A program made the translations under genes and the position numbers. The notes beneath the pieces were generated by a model. That model made no database searches. It saw only the letters and a list, made by a program, of their open reading frames with translations, and was not told the DNA's origin. Source: Camillea tinctor (lineage: Eukaryota > Ascomycota > Sordariomycetes > Xylariales > Xylariaceae). Taken from it: DNA of 64,000 nucleotides. Below, piece by piece: positions 45,757 through 58,163 of this stretch. Each line of letters begins with the position of its first letter. Position 1 is the first letter of the stretch. The stretch lies in NCBI GenBank assembly GCA_022578605.1, contig MU394159.1, positions 1 through 64,000 on the forward strand, read 5' to 3'.

Positions 45757-48700
45757 TTTGACTAGGCTTATTGAATGATAGTGAAGTGTGGGAATGAGTG
45801 GCTGAAAACAGATGAATTTAGATTAAGGATTTGTCGTTATAACAAAAGATTCGACACCAGGTCGTTTGAGAACCGAATTTGTGCTTAGGTGATGTGTGAA
45901 GATAGGGAACATCTGGATTAGTCGGTTTGTTGCTGCTGGTCAGCGCTGTTTATATGTTCATCCGAACGGCCTCACACAGGACGATGCACTGGTGATCATT
46001 CCCCGGCGGGGAAAACGGCAAATTTCTTCAAACGAGGAGCCGGCAATTTCAGACGCGATAGATCAGACGAGACGGAGGCGATCAAACGGAGATTGTGTTT
46101 TGCACCTCACTCTCGGGTCTTGGCGTCACGGAGTGAACCGAAACGATGACTCGATTTGCCCTCCAATCTAAGCATAGTAGAGGAGCATGCGGCATTGAAT
46201 CTCATAACCCGGCACGAAAATCGTACAATATATGGTCTATGTAAGGGTCCCTCTTTCTTTACTATATATGTCTAAAATACTGAATGCAGGCGAAATTCGG
46301 TCCACGGCACGACATCCCGACCTCAACTCCCCCTTGTGAGAGAACTTCCCAATGCATGAGACACGGCATGATATTTTACCAAGTATCCATAGAATCCTTA
46401 CCAGTACTTTGAGCAGACATGCGACTAGCAATGACATATTGCCGAGCCTAATGAAACCTCCAAGTATTATCTTAAACCATCCGCACTGACATAATCACCA
46501 GTGGTGATTCGAGATCCGCCGGATCCAGAGTTATGCCGTTAAGTATGTTGCAATTTTATTCTCCGTAGTCAATAGACTCTAGCTCTCAACTATTTACTTA
46601 AATATACTATTACTACGCCCAGGTGCTCCTGAATCCTATCGCAAACGCAGCTTCTTAGACAATAACGAGCTACCTAGTCGATGGGTAAAAAGTGACAAAA
46701 CAGCCAAGATCGCATCTTAACATGATTCATGTATCAATAATTATAGATATAAAACACTGCTGTGTGAGGGAAGTTGTCTATCAAATAGGCAACGGCATAT
46801 GGAAAGAAACCCCCACGTAAAGTTATAGAATAGAACTCGACAGGGCACTTGAATTGGGTATATTTAGTGGGAAAGAGAATATGTATAAGTAGGAAATCCT
46901 TTGTCTTATAGTTCAATCCATAAACCAACCGCCCCATCACTAGATTTTTAAACACACAGACAGTTCGGTGTATAAAATTGACATTTAGGGTTGAACGAAC
47001 GAATTACTTGAATATATAGTGGAGCATGGGTAAGTTCTCCGTGGTCGTTACCAACATTCCGCCATTATTATCGACATAATCAATTTCTACTATGCGGGTT
47101 GTGCTAGATATGCAAACTATTGGTAAACCATTGGGGTGGACTGGCTGTGTAATAAGGCGCCATGCGTTCCATAATCCACACTGGAAGAAAAGGAAAGAAA
47201 AAAAGATAACTCCATTATAACGGATCGCTCAAATTATTCAAATATAATTCATCTAATAATGAATATTGTTTTCCGTAAGTAATCAGGTAGTGTCGTCAAT
47301 TTTTCCAAAGCAACCCCCCAAATTCCCGAAGTTGATCAAAGAGGTTTGTCCTTCACCTAGGGCGAAATGACCGAAGAACATGCTCAAGCGCCTGAACATC
47401 AAACCTCTATTGAAATGAAAACTCCCAGCTGGAATTTCACATAGTAGCTATATTACCATTTTTATACATTGTCGCCTCAATACACGCTATTGCCTGATAC
47501 TCTAACCCTTCCAAAGTCCATTTGTGTAGACATAATCAAAATCCCGCCTTAAGGTCATATTATATGAGGATTTTAGAAGTAGTTATGAACTCAAAATGAA
47601 CCATACTCATATGAGTGTTGTGAGTCGATTAATAGTCCTAGCCTATGGTTACTTCCATTCCGGCGTCAGCTGGAATGTTATAAACCATGTTCCTGTTCCC
47701 GATTCGTAATATGATTTACATGAGGAGGACGAAGAATACGATAGTAGTCAAGTGTCTAGGAGACTTCCATCAGGTTCTGCCCCAGACTCGTGTTGACCAA
47801 TATCATAGATTCAAGCGGATGACAAAAGTATCCAGTGCCTGGAGTTACGATGTCGTGACATCTTATTCGCGTGAAATATTGCTTTATGTGAGACCTACGG
47901 TCACTAAGACGTCGACGAGAAGAGAATATACAAGGAGAGCTAGGTAATTTCTTAGCGACAGCTTCTATTGGAGCTTAAAACATCATACCCATATCTCCTT
48001 ATCATCATCGCCCACGCCCCATAGACATTCCTACCGTATGACAATAAAAGTGGGAATAACACACAACTTCCTATATCTGTAGATGGTCATTAAAGATCAG
48101 TACAACAAACACCGAAACCGAGTTCATAGGCATGAAATCTCCGCTTCTGGATGCAATAATGTATTTATAGCACCTCCAAGTCGCGGGATGGACAATTCGT
48201 CTGGTTCTCCTGATTACCTGTTGTGCTCTCGTCACCTTTTTGTTACCCAATACTATATGAGGTTAATACTAGACCTAAGCTGATGATAGAGGATTATACA
48301 TACCGGAACTTTTGTTAAACGATAACTGTGATGGTGTCATTAATATTAAGCTGACAGAGTAGTATGCAGATATGTGTTTTTTTCTCCTGGATATCTCAAT
48401 CACTCCACATACATAGTCTAGTAGGTAATATCAATAGATGACAATAAGAATATTTCTATGGACAATTTCCATGAGTAGGTCTCTGCTTCTAGTCAACTCA
48501 AGACTATGTATGTATTGCTAACTTCCGTTCTAGTGGTATACTATAGGGAAAACTTAAGTCCATGGGAAATCACACCTGATAACTATTGGAGGGCCTATAA
48601 AGCATGTAACGACTATATACAATATTCGTTAATTACTGACAAATATCTCACCTCCTAGTGGATTTTTGCGAATAGTGTACTATACTACCCAACGGCTTTC

Positions 48701-48769
48701 TTCCTTTGTTACGTCAGTAGATGACTCAGCAGGCCTTAGTATTTAGTCCCTTTTTGGGTTTCATCATTA

Positions 48770-48770
<1 letters not shown>

Positions 48771-48810
<40 letters not shown>
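48771..48810. repeat. Compound CT/CA microsatellite
   Basis: About nine CT units run directly into about eleven CA units, 40 bp in total. Likely length-polymorphic. Confidence 0.95.
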
Positions 48811-49034
48811 AGCATATAGCACAATACAGACCATTGTGCCCAGTGCCCGTGTGTGTCATATGGGGTCATCCCCCACATCCCTAAGGAGACATTACTCGTC
48901 CTGATATCCTACATATTTGCTGTTAAGGGAAAGGCGATCCTCAGAAACTGAATCTTCCTCGTAGTTCTAATAACTAGCCTATTCTTTTAAACCAGGGGTA
49001 AACATGGTTTTCTGTTGCAGTGCCATATATATGA

Positions 49035-49058
49035 GCTAATTGTCAAAAGGCAATTAGC
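49035..49058. repeat. 8-bp inverted repeat, possible hairpin
   Basis: GCTAATTG and CAATTAGC are perfect inverted arms separated by 8 nt (TCAAAAGG). No gene is nearby; significance is unclear. Confidence 0.7.
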
Positions 49059-49838
49059 ATATGCTTTTGTCTGTGATATTTTCCGTATCCCCGTTAATGC
49101 ATTCTTAGACCTCAACGCAAGGAGTGGATTGCCTGGATTAGCGTAAAGTCTTCATAGCCGGTATGTGCTAAGTGATCATAACCTATTTTGTTATCCTACT
49201 CGTACCGGTCTCCATAACCTTGTCCCTCAACATGCTATTTGTAGTCAATGTTTGGTAGCACAATTAAAATCACTATCAGTTTAGTTTGTGCCTGGTTACA
49301 AAGTCTTGACAGCTCAAGAAAGAAGAAAAGGGATGGGTGGTTTCTACCTAGCTGCGATCCAAACTCACCACAAAGTAATTTGGACCTAAAAGCGAAGAGG
49401 TACTATAACGGACTTTCTATCTAGTGAAACCCGAGTGTCACTCAACTAACTATAACATCTTCTAGCTATTAGCTATTGACAGCTGAAGGTACACCTTACA
49501 ACTAATTAGACTTCGATATACATAGAACAGCAGAGGCTCTCTAGGAAGCCGATTTGCACGGGTAGGTAGAGCATGTAAACAGTGGTATCCACGGCAGGAA
49601 CCTGTCACTAGTAAATCCTACAGGAAGACGGTGGAAAGACTGACAAATATAAGGGAAAGAAATCATAGCTACAGCCATGATAGCAAGTTTGTTAGGTTAT
49701 AGCTGTAGGATGTGTTAGACAGTGGGAAGCTTACTACAATCGTCGACTACTGCGGGGAGTGAGTTTCCCCCATCCGATAAAACATCATAGTACATTGTCT
49801 ATACATATACTTCGTAAGTGAAGGGATGCGGCAGCCTA

Positions 49839-49875
49839 TTTCTTTCTTTCTTTCTTTCTTCCTTCCTTCCTTCCC
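49839..49875. repeat. TTTC/TTCC microsatellite
   Basis: Tetranucleotide TTTC units pass into TTCC units, consistent with point substitution followed by slippage. About 37 bp. Confidence 0.9.
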
Positions 49876-50465
49876 TGCATTGATCTGGGCCATGAGAAGA
49901 CCGTTGTGCAATTTAGATGGATGAAGTTTCTGGAGGTTGTTTCTTGAAAATCCCATTTTGGTGTCATTCTATACACCCCTTTCCGAACATTTTGCTCGTG
50001 TCTCATACGAACGAGGTGCTGAAAACATTATACAAGAACTACAGTTAAAATATATAGCAGGTTTCACATATAATTCAATAGTAACTTAGAATAGAATATC
50101 GGGTTAAAACTTGTCAGTAGAGCATGTGGTAAGTATCCTTATATATAAATGCGTTTATGCGCATTATATTATCTAGAAGGAACTTGCATAGAACAAAGTT
50201 CATGGCCTTAATTCCAAGCTAATAGACGTACTTATTCAAATAAAGTCGAAGGGTCCAGTGTTTACGAAAGCCCCTTTCCCCTTCCCGATTGCGTACACCT
50301 ACCGGACTCAAGCCTGTAATGGTTCAATACTTAGAGAGGTCTCTTCAATGTCCATGCATATCAAGGCAGGTACTTGAGATACTCCATCTATAAAAATGTA
50401 AAGCAATGCTGATCTAATAATTCTTCAAAATGTAGAATAATAGCCAGTTAAGAAACGGGATTAAG

Positions 50466-50480
50466 CCCCCCCCCCCCCCC
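50466..50480. repeat. C15 homopolymer
   Basis: Uninterrupted run of 15 C in intergenic DNA, ~320 bp upstream of the cupin gene. Length in the assembly may be inaccurate. Confidence 0.85.
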
Positions 50481-50799
50481 TTTACGTATGTCGGACTACC
50501 CCAACCATGGAGGCTTACATAGGTTCACTTATGTGCATACTGTCTTAGAATCCATTGGAGATAACGCTTGAGCTTCGGATTCCGAATATACTTGTGCATC
50601 GGGTTTGCGGCACAAGCTAGTGGCGGATGCGAACCTTACACAGATAGCATTGGATAACATTAGGTAACCCCTCAATATCACCTTCATATAGCGACCCCTC
50701 TCACTCATCATACTTCCCCATTACTACCATACATTCTTCTCCTTAGACTTCGCTTTCCAATCTGCATTTTGAGAAATATCATATAAGAATCCTCTAACA

Positions 50800-51417
50800 A
50801 TGTCAGCCACCCAAAACACCCACGATGAATCCGGCAGAGCTACTAAGCCCGTACCTTCAGCTCAACTTGCTCCTGATCTGCCTCAGCCCACCACCTATAT
50901 AACAACGCACAACGACAAAGGGCTGGCGACTGTGCATTCAGCTAGACCAGCCAAGTGGACATCTTTTGAGGGCGGTACTATGGGATTCAATCAGGTATAC
51001 ACGAATCCATCTCCCGTGGACCTCAACGACGGCACAGACATTAAATTCCACGATGATATCATTGCGGGTGGCAAACTAGGACTTGCAACTAAATCAGGAA
51101 CCGTTTGCCGCATGGTGGACTTCTCGCCGGGGTATGTGTGTATGATGCACCGAACGCAATCGCTGGATTTTGGCATCGTAGTTGAGGGAGAAGTAGATAT
51201 GCTGCTAGACGACGGTAGTTCTACCCGCATGAAACGTGGTGATATTGCCGTACAGCGTGCAACTATGCACGCCTGGAGGAACGCGAGCACAACTGGCTGG
51301 GCTCGCATGGTGTTTGTTTTGCAGGACACAAAACCATTGTTCGTTGGTGGGAAACGGTTTGGCGAGGATTATGGGAAAGGTACCGAAGGCCTGCCGCGTA
51401 GTGGGAATGACGATTAA
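50800..51417 (+). CDS. Cupin-domain protein
   Basis: Single-exon gene for a 205-aa protein. The cupin barrel is in the second half: FSPGYVCMMHRTQSLDFGIVVEGEVDMLLDDG (motif 1, with a His and the downstream VEGE) and MKRGDIAVQRATMHAWRN (motif 2, with H and W). No signal peptide is visible, so it is probably cytosolic. Some small fungal cupins of this type sit beside oxidoreductase or secondary-metabolism genes, but nothing of that sort is adjacent here. Metal-dependent oxygenase or isomerase activity is possible; substrate unknown. It is convergent with the arylsulfotransferase gene, 343 bp apart. Confidence 0.8.
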   Translation: MSATQNTHDESGRATKPVPSAQLAPDLPQPTTYITTHNDKGLATVHSARPAKWTSFEGGTMGFNQVYTNPSPVDLNDGTDIKFHDDIIAGGKLGLATKSGTVCRMVDFSPGYVCMMHRTQSLDFGIVVEGEVDMLLDDGSSTRMKRGDIAVQRATMHAWRNASTTGWARMVFVLQDTKPLFVGGKRFGEDYGKGTEGLPRSGNDD

Positions 51418-51760
51418 GGCGTCGGTACCGTGTATTAAGAACACGGCCCAATCCCCAGTACCTAAGATATCATTTTTTTGTTCCTTTTATCTCTCCTGGA
51501 GAAATATGGTATAATATGCATAAGCAGAGATTGATATATACCTTGGCTCAAAGGGGCAAGGAACTAATCGGTCTCGCGAGGCTGATGATGCCACTGGAAT
51601 AGCTGGGATAAATATGTAAAGGATATCAACCTTTAAAACGACGGGTATAAGAAATTTGATACCGTGATGATGTGTAGATTGTGACAGCTATCAGGCAGAC
51701 TTCATTGTGGGTGATATACCACTACAGTTGGCCTTTTCGTGACGTTTCGCAAACGCTAGT
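51418..51760. other. Short convergent intergenic
   Basis: 343 bp between the stops of the cupin and arylsulfotransferase genes; presumably both 3' UTRs. No further feature seen. Confidence 0.6.
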
Positions 51761-53379
51761 CTAACCCCTGATTATAGAGCCAACTGAGTCACCAGAGGAG
51801 GTATCGACGACATTAGTTGTGCCGATGACATTGCCATCGGCATCAAGAGCGTCCACACGGACAAATGATACGGGCTTAGGGGGAGCAATGGCCGTTTCAA
51901 AGCCATTTTTAGGAACTGTAACCAGATGCTCGAGTGAGATATGGGATGCGCCGCCAGACTACACAGAAAGCAATAATGTCAGTTAAAAGTCATTTGGAGC
52001 AACCTTGACGGACTGGAACTACTGACCAGGGACCATGATGCAACTTTGGTAGCACCATTCCAACTAACATAAACATTGGGATCGACGAAAGCGATGCTAG
52101 GCGACCAAGTTGGCTCTCCAACCCAGTCGAGCTTGTAGACACGATATAAAGGGCCACCGCCATCGGGAACACTGTCCCACGGTCGAATCTGAATATCCAT
52201 TATAACCTCACCAGTCGAGGTAAATTCGGTAAATGCCGGCACAACCCCCCACCCAATGACAACGTTGCCGTTTGGTAGAAGATGATATCCGCCCTGTGCC
52301 CATGCCTGCACGCTCTGTGGGTGGTAAAGCTCAGAGACAACCTTCACAGTCATAGCGTCGTAATCGAGAGCAATACGTAAACCGCGCGTACAATCCACCG
52401 AGCAACCAGATGTAGGGGAGTTCGTGTGCATATTGTGATTATCGAACAGGGTAATTTCGGTTTGAGACGAGTTGACAAAGCGCGCGTCGTGCTGAAATGC
52501 GAAGTTGGTTGCCTTTCCATCACTCAGATCCAGAAACGAGTTGTGGACGCCACCGACCTGCCAGATTCGACTGCCATCGGTACCGTTGATCAGAGCAACG
52601 GTCCTAAGATGCCTGATGGATATCAGGTAATTCCCCTCAACGGTTTTTGATATAGCGTTCATATGAAACCAATCCCACCCGTGTTGCTGGTCTGGTACGT
52701 AGCCGTCGGCCAAGTTCTCCGCCCAGTCGAAGTGATCACTCGCCTTCCACGTAAAGCGCACTTCGCCTGTTGCGATATCAACTTCCTGGAATGCACAATC
52801 TAGTACCTCGGCGTTGACAGGACCATTCACGGACGTCAAGTCGGCGAATATGGTATGATAATTGTTCATTATAGCGCCTCCGTCGTTTGTCAAGTGGAAG
52901 TCGTGACTGTCAGCACCGGTGTCGAGGTTAGATGTCGTGATATTTTTGAATAGCCTATACGAAGGATCGATCATCATACCACCTCCCGAACCATGTCCTT
53001 TCCAATCAACACCCGACCAAAAAGTCAAGTATTGGGTGCCATTATACACTTGCATCCTAGTGTCAGTACCTCCATCCCACTTCGGATCAGCGTAGACCAA
53101 GCTGAGGTCCTTGCTGTCGAGGATCATAGGGCTGCGGCCTTGACCTGGGATTCCAGGTGCTAGAAATATGTGCGAACCTACAGTGGAGGCGCTCTTATTC
53201 CATACGTTAACTTGGAACCGTGGAGAGATCAAGTCGGAAGAGTAATAGGACTGATTAGGGCGTGTCCCGAATACGCCGTCGTTGTAATCAGCATAGGTTT
53301 CAAGCAAAGGCAAATCCGCGACCACACGCGCGACTCCGTAAACAAGCGAAACGAGTGAATAGAGGCTTAGCGGAGCCAT
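51761..53379 (-). CDS. Secreted arylsulfotransferase-family protein
   Basis: The 516-aa protein is read from exons 53379-52027 and 51958-51761; the 68-nt intron (GTCAGT...GTGTAG, with AACTGAC before it) joins ASWSL to SGGASHISLEHL. The Met at 53379 opens a good signal peptide (LSLYSLVSLVYGVARVVA); an in-frame ATG eleven codons upstream is less suited. The body matches fungal arylsulfotransferase-like beta-propeller proteins: RSPMILDSKDLSLVYADP, DSHDFHLTNDGGAIM, GWDWFHMNAISK, FAFQHDARF, ITLFDNHNMHT and QGGYHLLPNGNVVIGWG. Several N-x-S/T sites suggest glycosylation. The bacterial family members transfer sulfate from phenolic sulfate esters; for fungal members the activity is mostly unproven, so the substrate is left open. 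Confidence 0.82.
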
Positions 53380-56300
53380 CTTGGTCAGATAATAGGTCGA
53401 ACACAATCGCACGAGAATTATCAGGTTGACGTCCGGGCAGGGGGAGGCGATATGAGCATGCTGAAGTACTTGTAAAATATATACTATCTATATTCCAAGG
53501 GGAAAAAACCGAATGGGGCAGCTCCCGTTCAAGACAACGCGGTTTTCCGATGCCAATACGTAATGTGTAGTGGATCGACTGGGGACGAGAACCGGGGCTG
53601 GATGGACCGGGCACTTACCAAATTCTAAGAGATGAAAATCACCATAAATTCACTAACTCGCTTGCATGGGATAAATTGCCACCCTGTAGCACATGAGATC
53701 TTCAGCTTTTATCCACTCTCGCGCTGAACCCAGCTGCCAGGTACCAGCATTAGCAGCTGATCAGTACTGAATCTAGTTATAGACGGAACAGAGGGCTATA
53801 GAATTCTAAACTGGGGATTGATCAAAGATGGAAGGAGATGTTTATGAAACTCCAGTCGCTCAATATACTCACCAAGATAGGTTGCTTTACGGCCTGAACA
53901 GTAAGATACTACATATACACACCGTAACTGGTTGTGCTAGTATATGGAGTTTTAATTGGAAGATAGCTCGACGTGCATACGCAGGTCTCGTACATGACTA
54001 GCAAGATAGGGGCTTTTCTAGGGGGAAGAGAAGTGTGGAAGTCATGGTTTTTATTAAACTACGGTTACACGCTTACAGCAAACTAGAGAGACGTCCTATA
54101 TCTCTATCCCTAGCTCTAGCAGGCCTGTGTCTCCAAAGAGAAAATAATCTACTGTCATATTCACATTCCATGGAAGACTGCTCCACATTGATATCGTGAG
54201 GAGTAATTTATAAGCTTTTTCATCCTGAGCAGGGCTGCAGGGGAGGAGGGCTACATTGATGCACTAGGTGTGTTAACGTGCGACGGAGTTTCGGTGGTGC
54301 TTAGACAACCTTGACAGAACACGCGTCCAACTGTGTGTAAGCTTGTCTCGAGCGAAACAACCAATTAAAACAACGTTAACATGATTTTCCAGTCAAGGGG
54401 GATGTTTGTATATTACGTGTGGCTCAACACCATAATATATAGCACGTCTTGGCAAGTCTCAAGAGAGCATCCTTTTGCCGAATCGTCTGCCTTCTCTATC
54501 TTCTCTTAAGGCTTGGCTTTCAATGTCATATACTCCGTACTGCCTAGTTAACCCAGGTAGAACTATTCAGTTGCCTCATATAGTAGTGAAGGAAATCCTC
54601 CTTTGATTTTTAAATCCAAGACGAGACTGGAAGGACACAACCGATTGCAACATCATCTGATCATATACACCGAAACATCTCGGCCAAACTCACGATCGGC
54701 TACTTACCTGACTGTTGGAGAAAGAGACCTCCGAGTTTTATAATGTTGATCACTCTACCCCTATCCCCAAGCAGCCAAGGCCTGTCTTCTAATCCTACCA
54801 ATGCCCGCTGAAATGACATAGTAATAAATAATATGCAACAATGACAACATCGCATTAGCAACTTACAACATTCGGGTCCTCTTGGCGTACATTTCGTTAT
54901 CTGTCATCATTTCCAAAGCTATACTTCCACGGCAATGTTCTGCCGACGTGTTGTTTCCCCTCACTCTACCTCATCCATCATCCAGCCCATTTATGCTACT
55001 TAACGGTGCCAAGCCAAAGCTAAGATTACGAGGCGATGGATCAACGTCAATCTTGTATTCAGATGCGATCGTTTCCGATCCCTAAGTACCTCTAATCAAT
55101 CTGTATGTACATACCCTCCCGAAGCTCGGTCCACTGCACATTATGTTGTACACCTCAGAGCCCCCCTGTTCGATGCTGATATCGAGTTTATAAGTCTATT
55201 CGTGGAGAATAGGAGTTTCCGATTTGAGTCAAAGTTCTATCTCAACAAGAATGCTTGTTTTACTTAAGAGCTAATTACTGTAGATAATATCAGGCGTTAC
55301 TAGGTTTGTATTTTCCCTTAGACTTCTGGTCAGCACCGACAGTACCTTCTAAATAATTAATGTACATACCTAGGCTGCTAGGTTAGGTCAATATTCTTTT
55401 AAGTTGACGCCAGTATTGCTATTCAGCCAAGACTAATTACATACTTTCCATCCCGCGTTCACCAGTATGGGACCCAATCGGGAATGAAAGTAGTACATGG
55501 TTTGTAAATACTTAGCAAAAGGCTATTAAAAAGTCAGCATGCTTCAAATTGTTTTCCCGTAAGACAAGGCTACATGCATGTAATAGGTAAGCTTATTATA
55601 ATACAAACTTTAAGACAATCATCAAACGCTAGAGCTCTCAATGGGTGTTGAAGCCCATATACAGACTAACTCTAAGCATGACTACATCTAGTAGGTCGGT
55701 ATACTCAATATAAATCTTACCTTATTTGCCTCCATGAGGCTGAACCATGGTGCATGTTCAGCACTAGACATTGAGTCTGCTCTTCAATCTGGTCTGGTAT
55801 AAGCCAACTCATCATCCTATTTACCGGTACCCCAATTACCTCCCAATTCCATGCCACAAGGAGTAAGTTGCGATGGTTTGATATAGACCAGCAAATCGAT
55901 GTTTATCATTGAGTTACTTAGACGATGAGCTTAAGATCAGTACATAGACTGTATGGAGCAGAAAACCTTTGGGTGGGCGCTTAACAGCATAAGTGAAGTC
56001 GCACAGTGCCTACATCAACTGATTATGATATATGTTACGTTCTACCTCCATCTTGGGATATCTCTTTGCTATAAAGGCTAAAATGTAGGAACTTGTCAAC
56101 ACGTACGACCATAGGACTCAGAATATTCGGCATCCCGTCCGCTCTGCCCTAGACAAGCTGGGTACCGCCAGATTAGTAGTTGGGTCGGTGACGACCAGCG
56201 AATCCCTGGTGTTGTACGTCTTCTTTTTGGCACGTTTTTGTTCCCTTTTGCCGCCAACTATATATCAACATGTCAACTCAGGTTGTTACTACTCGACGGA

Positions 56301-56572
56301 AGAGACTCTAGTATTAAAATCATTGAGATGTTTGTTTATCAACTAGCGAAAGGGGCCTAAGAGAGCCATGTGCTTGAAATAGCCGTCAATAACTTCTCAA
56401 ACTCACAAGATTAATTTTTGGTCTGTTAAGTTCAAGGTACTAAGCAACTTGTGCTGTGATCTTTTCGTAATAGAAAACCTGCAGAGCATCCGTAATTCTG
56501 GCCAAATCGACTTGCCTCCCATACCATGCCACAAGCTGGAACACTCATATCAGAACTCGCTCAATAGGCCCA
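53380..56572. other. Gene-free AT-rich stretch
   Basis: 3.2 kb between the arylsulfotransferase start and the SnoaL-like gene. The first few hundred bases are promoter. Short frames (for example at 54882-55085) have no recognisable features. An ACCTAGG word lies at 55369-55375. Nothing else is supported. Confidence 0.5.
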
Positions 56573-57187
56573 CTAAGACGTACCCCCATCTAACTCGTAG
56601 CACTTATCAGCAGGGATTCTCTCGCCCTGATCCCACTGCACCAGGAAGTTAGTATTATGCAATTTTAGTCATGGCAAGATACCTACGTGTTCGTGAACAC
56701 AACCACCAACCCAGAGCCATCTGTCCGTAGTCGAGTACTGCGCGTATGACATATTCGTGCTAGCATCGAAGCACCAAGCAGTATTTTGCTCGCTTCCTAG
56801 TTTGTTTCCACTACAGAAAAGGGGCCAGATATTATTAGGTCCTGAAGCGTACCCCGGATGGTGTTGCTGTTGTACGTTCTACTTAGTATATGTCTTCTTC
56901 TATTGTAGGAAGTAATAGGGTGAAATTAAGTAAAATCGAGAACCAACTGTATAGACTGAATCTATCAGGGAGAACATTGTTCTGGGATCACCATCAACCA
57001 CAAACGCACGATAGAAATCATACGCCCTCTGTGCAGTCTCCTCCACAGTAATAGAGTCGTCCGGCTCACAAAGAGCCGGGGGAGCTGATAGATTGCACAG
57101 GTTTTCTCTCTTGTCGTGTGCAACCGGTGCAGCAAGGCCAATGGCGGGCGCCAAGACGCCGGCGCAGAGGAATCGTGAAACCTGCAT
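56573..57187 (-). CDS. Small secreted SnoaL/NTF2-like protein
   Basis: The 160-aa protein is read from three exons: 57187-56948, 56866-56687 and 56635-56573. Introns are 81 and 51 nt, all phase 0; the second has GTAGGT, a TACTAAC branch site and a GTGCAG acceptor. The first donor, GTTGGT, is unusual. A signal peptide covers about residues 1-20. The mature protein has six cysteines (31, 40, 98, 112, 136, 152). AYDFYRAFVVDGDPRTMFSL, YTQHHPGYASGPNNIWPLF and CVHEHWDQGERIP follow the order seen in SnoaL-like NTF2-fold proteins, where His-Pro-Gly and His-Trp-Asp blocks line the pocket. Secreted fungal members are uncharacterised; enzyme activity cannot be claimed. A TATA-rich stretch lies ~70-90 bp upstream. 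Without splicing only the first exon appears, and it would end in an unrelated tail. Confidence 0.75.
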
Positions 57188-58163
57188 TTTTATCGTGATG
57201 TGAATGGCAATGTTAAACATGAGAAACTTGCGGGGTTGGTGGAATTCATGGTGATTATATATGTAGCTGTAGGATATATAACAGTCAATGATCCCTCTAT
57301 GTATTTCGAGGCGGGGAAGTTCTTCAACCAAAATTCGCCATGGCTGCATATAGATTTAGCCGCCTTGATGTCAATTTACCATCATCTATACACATCATCC
57401 GAACGAAACCTCACCAAGATAATGGAGGCAGGACTACCCATCTACAACAAACCCTTTTAGTATATGCACTAATGGATAAAGTCTGCTGCCCGGGGAATCC
57501 AATCAAGAATGCTTCAAGAGTCTTGGATATACTCAGCCAAGGTGAGACCTCCACCTCGCCCTCACACAGAGCTAGTGTTCATATCAATAGGGGTCTTCCC
57601 GAGCTCCTAGGGTTATCAGCCTGCCCCTCTCACGTTATCTGAAAATCAACGTAACTAAATTACGACGTTGTCTTTTTCTTCTTTTATTTCTCTCTCTCTC
57701 TCTCTCTTTTTTTCCTTCTTTTTTTTTTCTCGTTGCGATTAGGCATATATTGAAGACTTTCACCCCCATGCTGTTTAGTCTTTAAGTAGGAGGAGGCTTT
57801 CGGGGTAATATTATAATGTTCTTAAGGGAGCAGAGTTAAGATATGTATGATACATAATTGACTATATATACGGATGGATGATAGGAGGTAGGTTATACTT
57901 TTGGGCGTTGCGAGGATGTTGGAGAGATAAGTCCTTAGTACATACAACAGAGCTACCGAGATATTAATCTATAGTGGGATACGCCATACGCCATACCCCA
58001 CTAGTATCTGAACTAATATTGTAGGTTATGTACGTCATGGGCTCCCATTGATGCATACATGTAAAGTATCGCGGCTATGCAGGCCCCCACTAACTCCATC
58101 CCTTTCATCTCACTGTGGGGGAACGATATGTTTACTACCTACCTAACCTAGGTACTTCCACTT
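57188..58163. other. Divergent promoter region
   Basis: About 1 kb between the starts of the SnoaL-like (-) and thioesterase (+) genes. It contains a TC-repeat at 57689-57708 with T-runs after it and ACCTAGGT at 58148-58155 just before the thioesterase start. No gene is supported. Confidence 0.5.

Larger units (their letters stand above)
45757..50799. other. Gene-free AT-rich stretch
   Basis: 5 kb with no supported gene. The first few hundred bases are the BAS2-like promoter and the last ~150 the cupin promoter. Between them the DNA is AT-rich with short frames only. Simple repeats occur at 48771-48810 and 49839-49875, an inverted repeat at 49035-49058, and a C15 run at 50466-50480. It looks like decayed sequence, but no transposon family could be named. 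Confidence 0.5.

Noticed and set aside
47367..47444. Short plus-strand frame beginning MTEEHAQAPEHQTS
   Set aside because: The composition looks protein-like but it is only about 25 codons and no continuation by splicing was found; chance is likely.
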